The notes under the pieces: generated by a model
What the model was told of the DNA's origin: nothing
The model's input: the letters and a program-made list of their open reading frames with translations, nothing else
The model's database searches: none
Source: UBA1573 sp034005165
Lineage (GTDB): Bacteria; Pseudomonadota; Alphaproteobacteria; Micavibrionales; Micavibrionaceae
Direction: 5' to 3'
Length of the DNA stretch: 64,000 nucleotides
Assembly: GCA_034005165.1 (NCBI GenBank)
Contig: JAVEVE010000002.1
Span: 1 to 64,000, forward strand
Translations under genes and position numbers: made by a program
Part shown: piece after piece, positions 43,837-53,232 of the stretch
Layout of the letters: each line of letters opens with the position of its first letter
Numbering within the stretch: the first letter of the stretch is position 1

Positions 43837-45189
43837 ATGAAAATTGGTGTCGTAGGAACCGGTTATGTAGGTCTTGTATCGGGGACCTGTTTTGCAGAAT
43901 TTGGCGTGGACGTCATCTGTGTGGATAAGGATCAGCGCAAGATTGATATGCTCAAAAGCGGCGGAATTCCTATTTACGAACCGGGCCTTGAGGATCTTGT
44001 AGCCAAGCAAGTCAAAGCAGGCCGCCTGTCATTTACCACGAATTTGGAAGAAGCTGTACGTGATGCGGATGCAGTCTTTATCGCGGTCGGCACCCCTCCG
44101 CGTGTAGAAGACGGTCAGGCAGATTTGACCTATGTGTTTCAGGCAGCTGAAGAAATTGCCCAGTATTTGCAAGGTTATACGATTATCGTTGATAAATCGA
44201 CTGTGCCGGTGGGAACAGCACGCAAGGTGGCTGAAGTTATTCGCAAAGCCAACCCTGATGCCGATTTTGATGTGGTATCAAATCCTGAATTCCTGCGTGA
44301 AGGCGCTGCAATTGACGACTTCTTGCGTCCAGACCGCGTTGTCGTTGGCGCGGATACCGAGCGTGCATTCGAAGTGATGCGCCAACTGTATCGTCCGCTC
44401 TATATCAACGAAACCCCGATGGTTATGACGACTCCTGAAAGTGCCGAAATCACCAAATATGCAAGCAACGCATTCTTGGCGGCAAAAATCACCTTCATCA
44501 ACGAAATCGCTAATTTGTGCGAAGCTGCTGGTGGAAACGTTCAGGATGTTGCAAAAGGTATGGGACTTGACGGTCGTATCGGTAAGAAATTCCTGCACGC
44601 TGGACCGGGCTACGGCGGATCATGCTTCCCGAAAGACACCTTGGCTTTGGTTCAGATCGGAAATAATTTCGGAGCACCTCAGACTTTGGTCGATAAAGTT
44701 GTCGAAATTAACCACAACCGCCAAATTGAAATGGCTGACCGCATTATCAAAGCTTGCGGTGGCGATGTAAAAGGCAAGAAAATCGCAATGCTCGGGATCG
44801 CGTTCAAACCGAACACTGATGACATCCGCGAAGCTCCGTCTTTGGTGATTATTCCGGCTCTCCAAGAAGCAGGCGCAAAAGTATCTGCGTATGATCCTGC
44901 GGCAATGGAAAATGCCAAATCTGTTCTCCAAAACGTAGAATGGGTTGATGATGCATATGCAACAATGAAAGATGCAGATGCTTTGGTGATCGTGACCGAA
45001 TGGAACGAATTCCGTAGCCTCAATCTGGACCGTGTAGCTGACTTGCTGAAATCCAAAAACATTGTTGATTTGCGCAACATCTACAAAGTCTCTGAAATGA
45101 AAGAAAACGGCTTCAAATACAGCTCGATCGGTCGTCCTGCTCTGGAATGTGACGGTTCTGAAGCTTGCAAATTGAAAGTGGCGTCATAG
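43837..45189 (+). CDS. ugd: UDP-glucose 6-dehydrogenase
   Basis: This 450-residue enzyme oxidises UDP-glucose twice to UDP-glucuronate with NAD. It has the N-terminal MKIGVVGTGYVGLVSG, the TVPVGT turn, the NPEFLREG substrate loop and the catalytic Cys in GPGYGGSCFPKDT (near residue 262). The C-terminal part has MLGIAFKPNTDDIREAPS. A good ribosome-binding site (AGGAG) precedes it, and a strong terminator follows. It feeds the two GumK-like transferases and the epimerase. Confidence 0.93.
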   Translation: MKIGVVGTGYVGLVSGTCFAEFGVDVICVDKDQRKIDMLKSGGIPIYEPGLEDLVAKQVKAGRLSFTTNLEEAVRDADAVFIAVGTPPRVEDGQADLTYVFQAAEEIAQYLQGYTIIVDKSTVPVGTARKVAEVIRKANPDADFDVVSNPEFLREGAAIDDFLRPDRVVVGADTERAFEVMRQLYRPLYINETPMVMTTPESAEITKYASNAFLAAKITFINEIANLCEAAGGNVQDVAKGMGLDGRIGKKFLHAGPGYGGSCFPKDTLALVQIGNNFGAPQTLVDKVVEINHNRQIEMADRIIKACGGDVKGKKIAMLGIAFKPNTDDIREAPSLVIIPALQEAGAKVSAYDPAAMENAKSVLQNVEWVDDAYATMKDADALVIVTEWNEFRSLNLDRVADLLKSKNIVDLRNIYKVSEMKENGFKYSSIGRPALECDGSEACKLKVAS

Positions 45190-45218
45190 TCCTTTCACTA
45201 ATCCATAGAAATTCAAAA

Positions 45219-45243
45219 CCCCGCAAATCGCGGGGTTTTTTTT
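45219..45243. terminator. Intrinsic terminator between ugd and manC
   Basis: CCCCGC (45219-45224) and GCGGGG (45230-45235) flank a 5-nt loop, with eight T behind on the plus strand and AAAA before it. It may serve both convergent genes. Confidence 0.85.
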
Positions 45244-45265
45244 GAGGTAAATAGTGTCTCATCAA

Positions 45266-46354
45266 TTATTTTTTAGAAGGCGCAGAGTAATAAAGCTGGT
45301 CGCGTGTCTCCACCTTCATCTGTTCAACCAGTTTCTTAAGTGGCTCTGAAGAGTCCTTACGTGTCACCAATACGGTATCTTCCGTATCAATCACAACGAC
45401 GTTTTCAAGACCTGCAACAGCAACCAGTCGCCCCGCATTGGAACGGATCAGGCAGTCTGTGCTCTCAACGGCCAGCACGTTCCCGCTCGTGACGTTATTC
45501 TCTTCGGATTTTTTGGAAATCTCCCAAATGCTTTCCCATGTACCGACATCAGACCACGCCATATCGCACGGAATAACGGTAACATCGCCTGACTTCTCCA
45601 TAATGGCTTTATCAAAAGGCTGTTTTGGAACAAGCCCATAGGCGGATTGGGATGGTGCATCTAACGAGCCTTCCGAAATGGCTCCGCGAACAGCGTCCAG
45701 AATATCTTTGGAAAGTGTCGTAAATGCTGCAATCACGCACGATGCTTGAAAAAGGAACATACCGCTATTCCAGTAATAAGACCCGTCTTGCAAAAAAGAC
45801 AGGGCTGTCTGGAAATCAGGCTTCTCGACAAATTTTTCTACAGGAAGAATACTCAGATCACTGGATTTCTCGCACTTGATATATCCGTATCCCGTTTCAG
45901 GGCGGGTAGGGGTAATGCCAAAAGTCACCAGCTTGTTTTGAGAGGCTGACTGAACTGCTTTTTCAACGGCGTGACGTAGGACATCCAATTTGCCGATATA
46001 ATGATCGGACGGCAAAACCCAGATATAACAATCAGGGCCAAAAGTCTTGGTACAATATTCCGCGGCTAGGGCCACAGCCGCAGCAGTATTGCGGGCCATA
46101 GGCTCAGATAAGATATGGCCACTTGCTCCGGCTTCATTCAGGACATTCCGGATGTCGCCTGCCAATTGCCCAAGACAAACGCACACAATGTCTTCAATAG
46201 GGCAGGAAGTAACTTTGACAGCGCGATCAATCGTGTTGCGCAGCAGGGAATGGTTGTCGACAAGCTTCAAAAATTGCTTGGGCAGATCTTCACGGCTTTC
46301 TGGCCACAGACGGGTGCCTGACCCTCCGCAAAGGATGACGGGAATGATTCTCAT
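45266..46354 (-). CDS. manC: Mannose-1-phosphate guanylyltransferase
   Basis: I take ATG 46354 (MRIIPVILCGG...), giving 362 residues. The nucleotidyl-transferase motif is CGGSGTRLWPESRE-x-LPKQFL, followed by VEKFVEKPDF and NSGMFLF. It makes GDP-mannose from GTP and mannose 1-phosphate. The enzyme is short: it lacks the C-terminal cupin isomerase of bifunctional ManC/XanB enzymes. A stand-alone cupin of that type is encoded at 54782. It is convergent with ugd and divergent from the Wzc-like gene. Confidence 0.87.
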   Translation of the reverse strand: MRIIPVILCGGSGTRLWPESREDLPKQFLKLVDNHSLLRNTIDRAVKVTSCPIEDIVCVCLGQLAGDIRNVLNEAGASGHILSEPMARNTAAAVALAAEYCTKTFGPDCYIWVLPSDHYIGKLDVLRHAVEKAVQSASQNKLVTFGITPTRPETGYGYIKCEKSSDLSILPVEKFVEKPDFQTALSFLQDGSYYWNSGMFLFQASCVIAAFTTLSKDILDAVRGAISEGSLDAPSQSAYGLVPKQPFDKAIMEKSGDVTVIPCDMAWSDVGTWESIWEISKKSEENNVTSGNVLAVESTDCLIRSNAGRLVAVAGLENVVVIDTEDTVLVTRKDSSEPLKKLVEQMKVETRDQLYYSAPSKK

Positions 46355-46573
46355 AATATAACCTGACATTGGTGAACTAGGCTGATAGCTAAGGGAAAAG
46401 AGGGTAAAAAACAAGGATTTTCGAGAAAAAAAATCGCAATGCACAATAATATACATAACAATGGTCGCTTGCGCGAATATTGTGCCGTATCTACTTGACT
46501 CACAGGTGAAATATCCCGCATAACCCTCCTGTATAATCAACAGGATCAGAATGCAGTAAAGTCGAGGCAGCCT

Positions 46574-48610
46574 ATGTCATCACCAACCCATCATATCGCG
46601 CAAAATAACGAATTTGAACTGCGGGAAATTCTGATGTCTTTGTGGCGTCACCGTATTCTCGTACTCGCAATTGCGTCTCTGACTTTTATTATCGCTTTTC
46701 TTGTTATAGTCACACGTCCGACATACTACAAATCAACAGCCAGTCTGATGATTGAAAAGGGGGATTTAAATCTTCCGGATTTCGTTGAAGTAACAGGCGG
46801 AGATCAATTCTCAAATTTTACGGTTCAAACCGAAGTGAAGGTTTTGACCTCATCCGATTTGGCTCTGAAGACAATCGAAAAAATAAATTACGGCGAAAAA
46901 ATCGGTCGTCCGAATGCCGTGCCTCAGGATTTGCTGCCGTCTTTTATAGGTTCTATGAATGTGATGGCACAGGGTGGGTCTAAAATCATTGATGTAACAT
47001 TCCGCTCCGCTGACCCGCAGAGTGCTGCACTTCTAGCCAATGCCCTTGTTGAACAATATCTGGAGTTGCAGGTAGAAAACAAGCAGAAGGAAGTCAACAA
47101 TCTTCGTGAATGGTTTCATGAAAAAGTCGGTGTTCTGAAAGACGATGTCGTGAAGAAATCACAGGCGGTCGAGACATATCGTGCTCAGGAAAATCTGGCA
47201 ATCGGCAAAGGGTCCGAAGAATTATTTTTGCAAGATATCACAGATTTGTCCGCGCAGCTCACGCCGGTACAGGTCAGAAAATTTGATGTTGAGGCAAAAA
47301 TCAAAGCAATAGAAATGGCAATTGAGGAAAACGGAACAGATGATCTGGAATCTCTGACCAACACGCCGGCAATGACCAACCTGAAAAACCAGGAAGCCTT
47401 GGCGGCGCAACAAGTACAGGAATTGCGTGCGCGCTACGGTTCTAAAAATCCGAAACTGCGTGCCGCTCAAAGTGTCTTGGCCCAGACCAGAAGTGCAATG
47501 AACCGTGAGGCACAAAATACGCTTGAGGGGTTAAAAGGGGAGTTGCTTTCTATCGAGGCACAAGAAAAGCTTCTGGCAGAACGTCTTGATGAGATTAAAC
47601 AAATCAGTAACGAGCAACGCGAAAAGCTGATCCACTTGAAAACCTTGATGGTTGAACGCGATGCCAGCCAGAAACAACTGGACAGTTTCTTGGCGAACTA
47701 TGAAAGCCTTCAGTCCCAGATCAACTTTGCACAACCGGATGCGTCTGTTGTATCAAAGGCGATTGCTCCGGCATATCCTTCCAATCCGTCCAGGATTATG
47801 CTTATGGTTGTCGCGGCTCTCTTTTCTGGGGCTGTTGCTTGTGGCGTAGTGTTTGTACTCGAGATGCTTAGAACAGGATTACGAAACTATGACGATATTC
47901 GCCGCATGGGACTGAAACCGATAGGAATTATGCCGGAACAAAACCAGCCAAATTCTTCTGCATCCATGTCTGTGTCCAATCACCGCGAAGCAATCAAAAA
48001 GATTTACGTGGCGTCACTAGCTGGTACGGCAAACAAATCAATTTTATTCAGTTCTGCTTTGCCGCAAGAAGGTCGGACAACGTTGGTCTTTAACCTCGCG
48101 CATTATCTCGTGTCTTTGAACAAAAAGGTTCTCGTGATCGATGCCGATTTTGTAAAGCCGATGTTGACCCATTTGTGCAAGGTTGAAGAAGGACCGGGCT
48201 TGATGGAGGTTCTGAACGGCGTTGCCAATATGCGGGATGTATTGGTTAACACGCAAGGCGGATTTGCTTTGATGCGTCGCGGAGATATGGTTAAACTTTC
48301 TCCAGAAGGCATGGCATCACAGTCTTTTGATGCAATGATGACCTTCCTTAAAAAAGAATTTGATTACATTCTGATTGATTCAGGCCCCGTTCTCTCTCAC
48401 TCTGAATCAGAAGTTCTGTCCAAGAAAGTCGATGGAATTATTATCGTGACCGAATGGATGAAGACATCCAGAAAGAATGTCATGAATATGGTGACGACCC
48501 TGCGTGATATATCTGCGCCGGTTTTGGGGGTTGTTCTCAATCATGTGGATCTGGACCGGTACAAAAAGGTAACATCCGGATCTGACTTCCTGATGGCCAG
48601 AGCAAATTAG
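46574..48610 (+). CDS. Wzc/GumC-like co-polymerase with degenerate kinase domain
   Basis: This 678-residue protein has an N-terminal Wzz domain with membrane helix near residues 32-52, long coiled coils (about 190-380) and a second helix (about 410-430). A C-terminal P-loop domain of the BY-kinase type (about 475-660) follows. There the Walker A motif reads LPQEGRTT, with Arg in place of the usual Lys; Walker A' (VLVIDAD) and B (ILIDSGPVL) remain. The Tyr-rich tail of active kinases is missing. It would guide polymer length and export with the Wza-like protein, perhaps without kinase activity. Confidence 0.85.
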   Translation: MSSPTHHIAQNNEFELREILMSLWRHRILVLAIASLTFIIAFLVIVTRPTYYKSTASLMIEKGDLNLPDFVEVTGGDQFSNFTVQTEVKVLTSSDLALKTIEKINYGEKIGRPNAVPQDLLPSFIGSMNVMAQGGSKIIDVTFRSADPQSAALLANALVEQYLELQVENKQKEVNNLREWFHEKVGVLKDDVVKKSQAVETYRAQENLAIGKGSEELFLQDITDLSAQLTPVQVRKFDVEAKIKAIEMAIEENGTDDLESLTNTPAMTNLKNQEALAAQQVQELRARYGSKNPKLRAAQSVLAQTRSAMNREAQNTLEGLKGELLSIEAQEKLLAERLDEIKQISNEQREKLIHLKTLMVERDASQKQLDSFLANYESLQSQINFAQPDASVVSKAIAPAYPSNPSRIMLMVVAALFSGAVACGVVFVLEMLRTGLRNYDDIRRMGLKPIGIMPEQNQPNSSASMSVSNHREAIKKIYVASLAGTANKSILFSSALPQEGRTTLVFNLAHYLVSLNKKVLVIDADFVKPMLTHLCKVEEGPGLMEVLNGVANMRDVLVNTQGGFALMRRGDMVKLSPEGMASQSFDAMMTFLKKEFDYILIDSGPVLSHSESEVLSKKVDGIIIVTEWMKTSRKNVMNMVTTLRDISAPVLGVVLNHVDLDRYKKVTSGSDFLMARAN

Positions 48611-48633
48611 AACCTGTAAGGGCAAAGCGATCC

Positions 48634-49023
48634 GTGAACAAAAGACACAAACACATTGTCAAAACAATAATGCTCGGCGGCTGGATGGGATGCCTTCTGG
48701 TTATGGGAGCGCTGTCCCTGACGCCTGATTTGTTCACGGCAGGGCATAATGAAGATAAAAATCTGCATATGCTTGCTTATGCTGTGATGTCGGCAGGGGC
48801 TATCGTTATCGTGCCGGGAAAAAAGCTGATAGCTTTGGCGCTGATATTCCTTTTTTGTCTAGGATGGGGAATAGAATATGCCCAATCAGCCATTGGAGGG
48901 AGAGAATCTTCCGTATATGATGCATTGGCCAATATTATGGGTATGGGGATTGGAATAGTTTCCGGTTTCTTAATAAAACACGGTTATAAAAAGCCCGCGC
49001 TGGACAGGAAGTCCGGAATTTAG
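48634..49023 (+). CDS. VanZ-like membrane protein
   Basis: This 129-residue protein starts with GTG 48634 behind GTAAGGG. It has three to four hydrophobic helices and the VanZ-family pattern GHNEDKNLHMLAYAVMSAG with IEYAQSAIGGRESSVYDALANIMG. VanZ-like proteins occur often beside exopolysaccharide genes with unknown function. It lies between the Wzc-like gene and the outer-membrane protein, in the same direction. Confidence 0.8.
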   Translation: MNKRHKHIVKTIMLGGWMGCLLVMGALSLTPDLFTAGHNEDKNLHMLAYAVMSAGAIVIVPGKKLIALALIFLFCLGWGIEYAQSAIGGRESSVYDALANIMGMGIGIVSGFLIKHGYKKPALDRKSGI

Positions 49024-49040
49024 CGAGCTAAAAGGTCAAG

Positions 49041-50336
49041 ATGACAGTCGGTTATATGTTCTCATTTTGGAAAGATATAAGTCCTGTAGGCAATACACGG
49101 ATACAGGCTCTGTCTTCCGTTGCGACATGCGCCCTGTTGCTTGCGTCGTTTGTTAGTGTAGGACAATCAACTGCTGCGGAATACAACGAAATTGTCCAGA
49201 AAAGTCAGGAGCAGGCAGGTCAGTCGGATCAGGTACACGGTATACGGGTTGGTGGATTCCTTTTACTCCCCGCTTTGGGAATAAAAGCAGAGTATGATGA
49301 TAATATCGACAATGTCCGAAATAATAAAAAAGAAGATATTATTACAACAACCTCCGGATCTCTGGCTTTAAAAAGCAATTGGAATAGGCATATGGTTATG
49401 CTGGGTACAAACCAGCGTAAAGTGACCTATAAGGAGCGAGACACGCGCGATTCAGTTACAGGAAGTTATTTTATCAGCGGGCGCTATGATATTGCGAAAG
49501 AAACATCCCTGAGCACCTCGTTCACACACGGCAAGAGTCGCCTTAATCGCGGAGCAGGGTCAGATACGGATGTAAACAACCCGATTGATTACTGGATAGA
49601 TACGGCCACTCTGGGATTTAAAAGAACACTCGGCTACATACAATTTGCTATGGATGGCCGTCATATCGTTTCGACCGTATTGGATAAAGCAAAAGCTTTA
49701 GGTACTGATTACGAGAAAAAAACATCGGATGGTATCGGGGGCACGGTGTCTTATGTCCGTTCTCCTGGGAACTCATTGTACCTCAGGACGAATTTTACAA
49801 AGAACGATTATAGCCTGATTAACGGTACAACGCGCGAAACAGATCTCTGGGATGCTCGGACGGGAATGACGTTTTATACAGGGGGGCTCTATGCTGGAGG
49901 ACTGTATGCAGGCTGGCAAAAGCATAGAGAAAAGTCCACCGAAGACGAGAGGAACCTATTTTCGTTCGGGGGAAATCTGCGGTGGAATATAACCCGCCTG
50001 ACAAGCCTGAATTATAGTTACGATAAAGGGATCAGGGAAGGTGAAGCTGCTGCAAATGATACGGCAGAAATCACAACCCAGCAATTGACCTTATCAAATA
50101 GTTTCACGCGCTTATGGGGTGGAAGTATCTCTTTGCGTCAGGAAGATTATAAATATGACGGGATCGGAAATGCATCTGACTCAACTATTTATATCGGAAA
50201 AATAGAAAATTCCTATGCCTTGACGGATTCTCTTGACGTGAATGTCGGCATAGCGCATCAAAAGAGAGATGCAATAGACAGGGACAGCGAATATAAAAGC
50301 AACAGCGTTTATATATCGCTTACATACATACACTAA
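49041..50336 (+). CDS. Outer-membrane beta-barrel protein of the exopolysaccharide locus
   Basis: This 431-residue protein has a long signal peptide (cleavage near STAAE, residue 47). The rest is a series of beta strands with alternating aromatic and polar residues (GFLLLPALGIKAEYDDNIDNV and so on) and ends NSVYISLTYIH. It resembles the putative beta-barrel porin-2 group found in alphaproteobacterial exopolysaccharide clusters. It may help the polymer through the outer membrane or anchor it. It follows the Wzc and VanZ genes with short spacing. Confidence 0.75.
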   Translation: MTVGYMFSFWKDISPVGNTRIQALSSVATCALLLASFVSVGQSTAAEYNEIVQKSQEQAGQSDQVHGIRVGGFLLLPALGIKAEYDDNIDNVRNNKKEDIITTTSGSLALKSNWNRHMVMLGTNQRKVTYKERDTRDSVTGSYFISGRYDIAKETSLSTSFTHGKSRLNRGAGSDTDVNNPIDYWIDTATLGFKRTLGYIQFAMDGRHIVSTVLDKAKALGTDYEKKTSDGIGGTVSYVRSPGNSLYLRTNFTKNDYSLINGTTRETDLWDARTGMTFYTGGLYAGGLYAGWQKHREKSTEDERNLFSFGGNLRWNITRLTSLNYSYDKGIREGEAAANDTAEITTQQLTLSNSFTRLWGGSISLRQEDYKYDGIGNASDSTIYIGKIENSYALTDSLDVNVGIAHQKRDAIDRDSEYKSNSVYISLTYIH

Positions 50337-50353
50337 TCACAATAGAGGATGCC

Positions 50354-51937
50354 ATGCCGCAACCAACGAATTATAAATCTTGGGAAGATCTCAAGGCTCA
50401 TCACCACGACATGCGGGATTTCTTCTTGCGGGAAGAATTGGCTCGTGCAGATCGTTTCGCGACAATGTCTCGCGAAAGCTGCGGAATTCTTTTTGATTTC
50501 TCGAAACATTTGGCTACCGAAGAAACAATCGCCAACCTTCTGGCCTTGGCAAAAGATGCCAGAGTTGAAGAGATGCGCGGAAAAATGTTTTCGGGCGTCA
50601 AAATCAATAACACCGAAGATCGTGCAGTCCTGCATACGGCGTGTCGTGCCCCCGAATCTGCTGAAGTCATTGTGGATGGCGAGAACGTTATGCCGTTCAT
50701 ACATCAGGTATTGGCACAGATGGAAGATTTCTCTCATGCGTTAAGATCTGGAGATCATAAAGGCTATACGGGTGAAGCAATCACCGATGTTGTCAATATC
50801 GGAATTGGCGGTTCTGACCTTGGGCCGCGGTTTGTCGTAGAAGCTCTGCAAGAAGATTGCTCTGGTCCGAAAGTTCATTTCGTTTCGAATGTAGATGGTC
50901 AGGATATCGCAAGCGTTCTCAAGAAAGTTAAACCTGAAACAACATTATTCATTATCGCGTCCAAAACCTTTACGACCGAAGAAACCATGCTCAATGCCAA
51001 CATGGCTAAAGACTGGCTACTGAAATCTGCGACAACAGACGCAATCCCGAAGCATTTTGTGGCCTTGTCCACCAATGCAGAAGGCGTGAAGGACTTTGGC
51101 ATTTCCTTGTCGAACATGTTCCCGTTTCGTGACTGGGTTGGGGGGCGCTATTCCTTGTGGTCAGCCATAGGTCTGTCTATCTCTTTGGCGGTCGGATTTG
51201 ATAATTTCAGAAAGTTGCTGGATGGGGCCTACGATATGGACCAGCATTTTCTGAATGCAGAACCAAAGAATAACGTACCATTGCTGATGGGGATGTTAGG
51301 CATTTGGTATCGTGATTTCTACAACTATGATGCACATTTGCTGTTGCCCTACGATATTCGCATGGACAAGATGGCAAAATTTATCCAGCAAATGGATATG
51401 GAATCAAACGGCAAGGCTGTAGACCGTGACGGTCACCATATAGGCTATGCAACAGGACCTCTGATTTTCGGAGAACCGGGAACCGACAGCCAGCACTCCT
51501 TCATGCAATGGGTGCACCAATCTGCGGATGTCGTGCCTGTTGACTTTGTGATCGCAAAAGAAGCACACCACGCATTGGCGGCAAATCATGCATCCCTTTG
51601 CGCAAATTTCCTAGCGCAAAGCCGTGCATTGGCAATGGGGCAAACGCTGGAAGAGGCAAATGGCGACCCGTCCCGTGTCTTTGCTGGTAACCGTCCGTCG
51701 ACTTCCATCATCGTGCCGAAATTGTCGCCATATCATCTTGGGGCATTGATTGCGGCTTATGAGCATAAAGTCTTCGTCCAGGGAGTCGTGTGGGGATTGA
51801 ACTCCTTTGACCAGCCGGGGGTAGAATTGGGTAAGAAGCTGGCAAAACCCATTAAAGAAATTCTTGAAGGTCGCGTACCCAATACAGGGATGGACAATTC
51901 CACAGAAAAACTGATTGATTTGCTGATGCCTAGATAG
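50354..51937 (+). CDS. pgi: Glucose-6-phosphate isomerase
   Basis: This 527-residue enzyme interconverts glucose 6-phosphate and fructose 6-phosphate. The signatures are VNIGIGGSDLGPRFV, IASKTFTTEETMLNA, and the C-terminal VWGLNSFDQPGVELGK with the catalytic Lys. ATG 50354 follows AGAGG. It sits between locus genes and supplies both UDP-glucose (via glucose 6-phosphate) and GDP-mannose (via fructose 6-phosphate). A bidirectional terminator follows. Confidence 0.93.
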   Translation: MPQPTNYKSWEDLKAHHHDMRDFFLREELARADRFATMSRESCGILFDFSKHLATEETIANLLALAKDARVEEMRGKMFSGVKINNTEDRAVLHTACRAPESAEVIVDGENVMPFIHQVLAQMEDFSHALRSGDHKGYTGEAITDVVNIGIGGSDLGPRFVVEALQEDCSGPKVHFVSNVDGQDIASVLKKVKPETTLFIIASKTFTTEETMLNANMAKDWLLKSATTDAIPKHFVALSTNAEGVKDFGISLSNMFPFRDWVGGRYSLWSAIGLSISLAVGFDNFRKLLDGAYDMDQHFLNAEPKNNVPLLMGMLGIWYRDFYNYDAHLLLPYDIRMDKMAKFIQQMDMESNGKAVDRDGHHIGYATGPLIFGEPGTDSQHSFMQWVHQSADVVPVDFVIAKEAHHALAANHASLCANFLAQSRALAMGQTLEEANGDPSRVFAGNRPSTSIIVPKLSPYHLGALIAAYEHKVFVQGVVWGLNSFDQPGVELGKKLAKPIKEILEGRVPNTGMDNSTEKLIDLLMPR

Positions 51938-51962
51938 AGGAACAGCAGATGTAATAAATAAA

Positions 51963-51987
51963 AAAAGGACGGCACCGCCGTCCTTTT
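51963..51987. terminator. Bidirectional terminator between pgi and galU
   Basis: GGACGGC (51967-51973) and GCCGTCC (51977-51983) flank ACC; A-run before and TTTT after. It lies between two convergent genes. Confidence 0.85.
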
Positions 51988-52007
51988 GAATTTTGGGAAA
52001 GAGAGAG

Positions 52008-52940
52008 TTATGCAACTTCTTTTTTCGGAGCAGCGAGAATGGCTTGTCCTTCGTGATATTCACGGAGCTTTTCCATCATATACTCGGCGATTTCCGGTGC
52101 GATGGATTCTTTGTCCAGTGCATATGCAATCTGGGCCTTGATAAAGCCTGATTCGCTGCCGCAATCAAGACGTTCGCCCTCAAAGGCAAATCCGTGGAAA
52201 GGCTGGTCTTTAATCAGATGAACCATAGCATCCGTCAATTGAATCTCTCCGCCTGCGCCTTTTTCATGGCGATCCAGATAGTTGAAAATTTCAGGCTGCA
52301 AAATATAACGACCGAAAATAGCCATATTAGATGGTGCATCCTCGGCCTTTGGTTTTTCAACCAATCCTTTCACAGAAACAGTCTGGCCATCGCGGGATGT
52401 AATATCCAGCATTCCGTATTTGGAAGCGTCTTTTATTTCGACTTCACAGGTTGCCACAACGTTTCCGCCGTTTTTGTTATAGGCATCCATCATTTGTGCC
52501 AGACAGCTGCGCTCATGGCGGACTGTGTCATCAGGAAGGATAACGGCAAAAGGCTCGTTACCGACCAGATCTTTCGCGCACCAGACGGCATGGCCAAGAC
52601 CTAGGGCAATTTCCTGTGAGGCCGTTTTGATGGCGCCTTCAGGTAAAGAGGATGCTTTGACCTTTTCAATTTGCTCAATCTTGTTACGTTTCTCAAGCAT
52701 ATCCATCAGAGCTTGAGGGTATTCAAACTGGCGAATTAAAATATCCTTGCCGGAGCTAATCACGAAAATGAATTCTTCAATGCCGGCTTGACGTGCCTCT
52801 TCAACGGCCATTTGAATCAAAGGGCGGTCAAGAATAGTCAGCATTTCTTTTGGCATGACTTTAGTAGCAGGGAGTAGGCGTGTGCCTAGGCCGGCCACAG
52901 GGAAGACAGCTTTACGGACAGGTTTAAACTGTTCGGACAT
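52008..52940 (-). CDS. galU: UTP-glucose-1-phosphate uridylyltransferase
   Basis: I take ATG 52940, which follows AGGAGA, giving 310 residues. Motifs are FPVAGLGTRLLPATKVMPKEML, DRPLIQMAVEEA, and GLVEKPKAEDAPSNMAIFGRYIL. It makes UDP-glucose, the direct donor for the backbone and the substrate of Ugd. A promoter-like pair (TTTACC-N16-TATATT, 53019-52992) precedes it on the minus strand. Confidence 0.92.
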   Translation of the reverse strand: MSEQFKPVRKAVFPVAGLGTRLLPATKVMPKEMLTILDRPLIQMAVEEARQAGIEEFIFVISSGKDILIRQFEYPQALMDMLEKRNKIEQIEKVKASSLPEGAIKTASQEIALGLGHAVWCAKDLVGNEPFAVILPDDTVRHERSCLAQMMDAYNKNGGNVVATCEVEIKDASKYGMLDITSRDGQTVSVKGLVEKPKAEDAPSNMAIFGRYILQPEIFNYLDRHEKGAGGEIQLTDAMVHLIKDQPFHGFAFEGERLDCGSESGFIKAQIAYALDKESIAPEIAEYMMEKLREYHEGQAILAAPKKEVA

Positions 52941-52991
52941 TGGTGGGGTCTCCTGATCTTTTTTATTAACACCGGACTTATGACACAAAGC

Positions 52992-53019
52992 AATATAATT
53001 GTCCAGTTTTTATGGTAAA
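52992..53019 (-). promoter_or_regulatory. Probable sigma70 promoter of galU
   Basis: On the minus strand TTTACC (53019-53014) and TATATT (52997-52992) are spaced by 16 nt, about 50 nt before the chosen galU start. The match is moderate. I see no clear promoter for the divergent gene at 53233 in the rest of this intergenic region. Confidence 0.4.
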
Positions 53020-53232
53020 CAAATTTTAAAATAGGACAAAACATGGACTGTTTGCCTGAACAGGGCTTGAATACGGGCTTTTTTCTTGCACTTCAAGAAC
53101 ATAATGTCTAAAGAGAGGCGTAAATCAAACAAAATTGCTGCAAGGCATTAAAAATCTTGAATTGTAGGCTGGGCCGATAAGGCTGGACACGACTTTAGAC
53201 CAAAAATAACCCGGATTCTGAAAGGAAGCACC

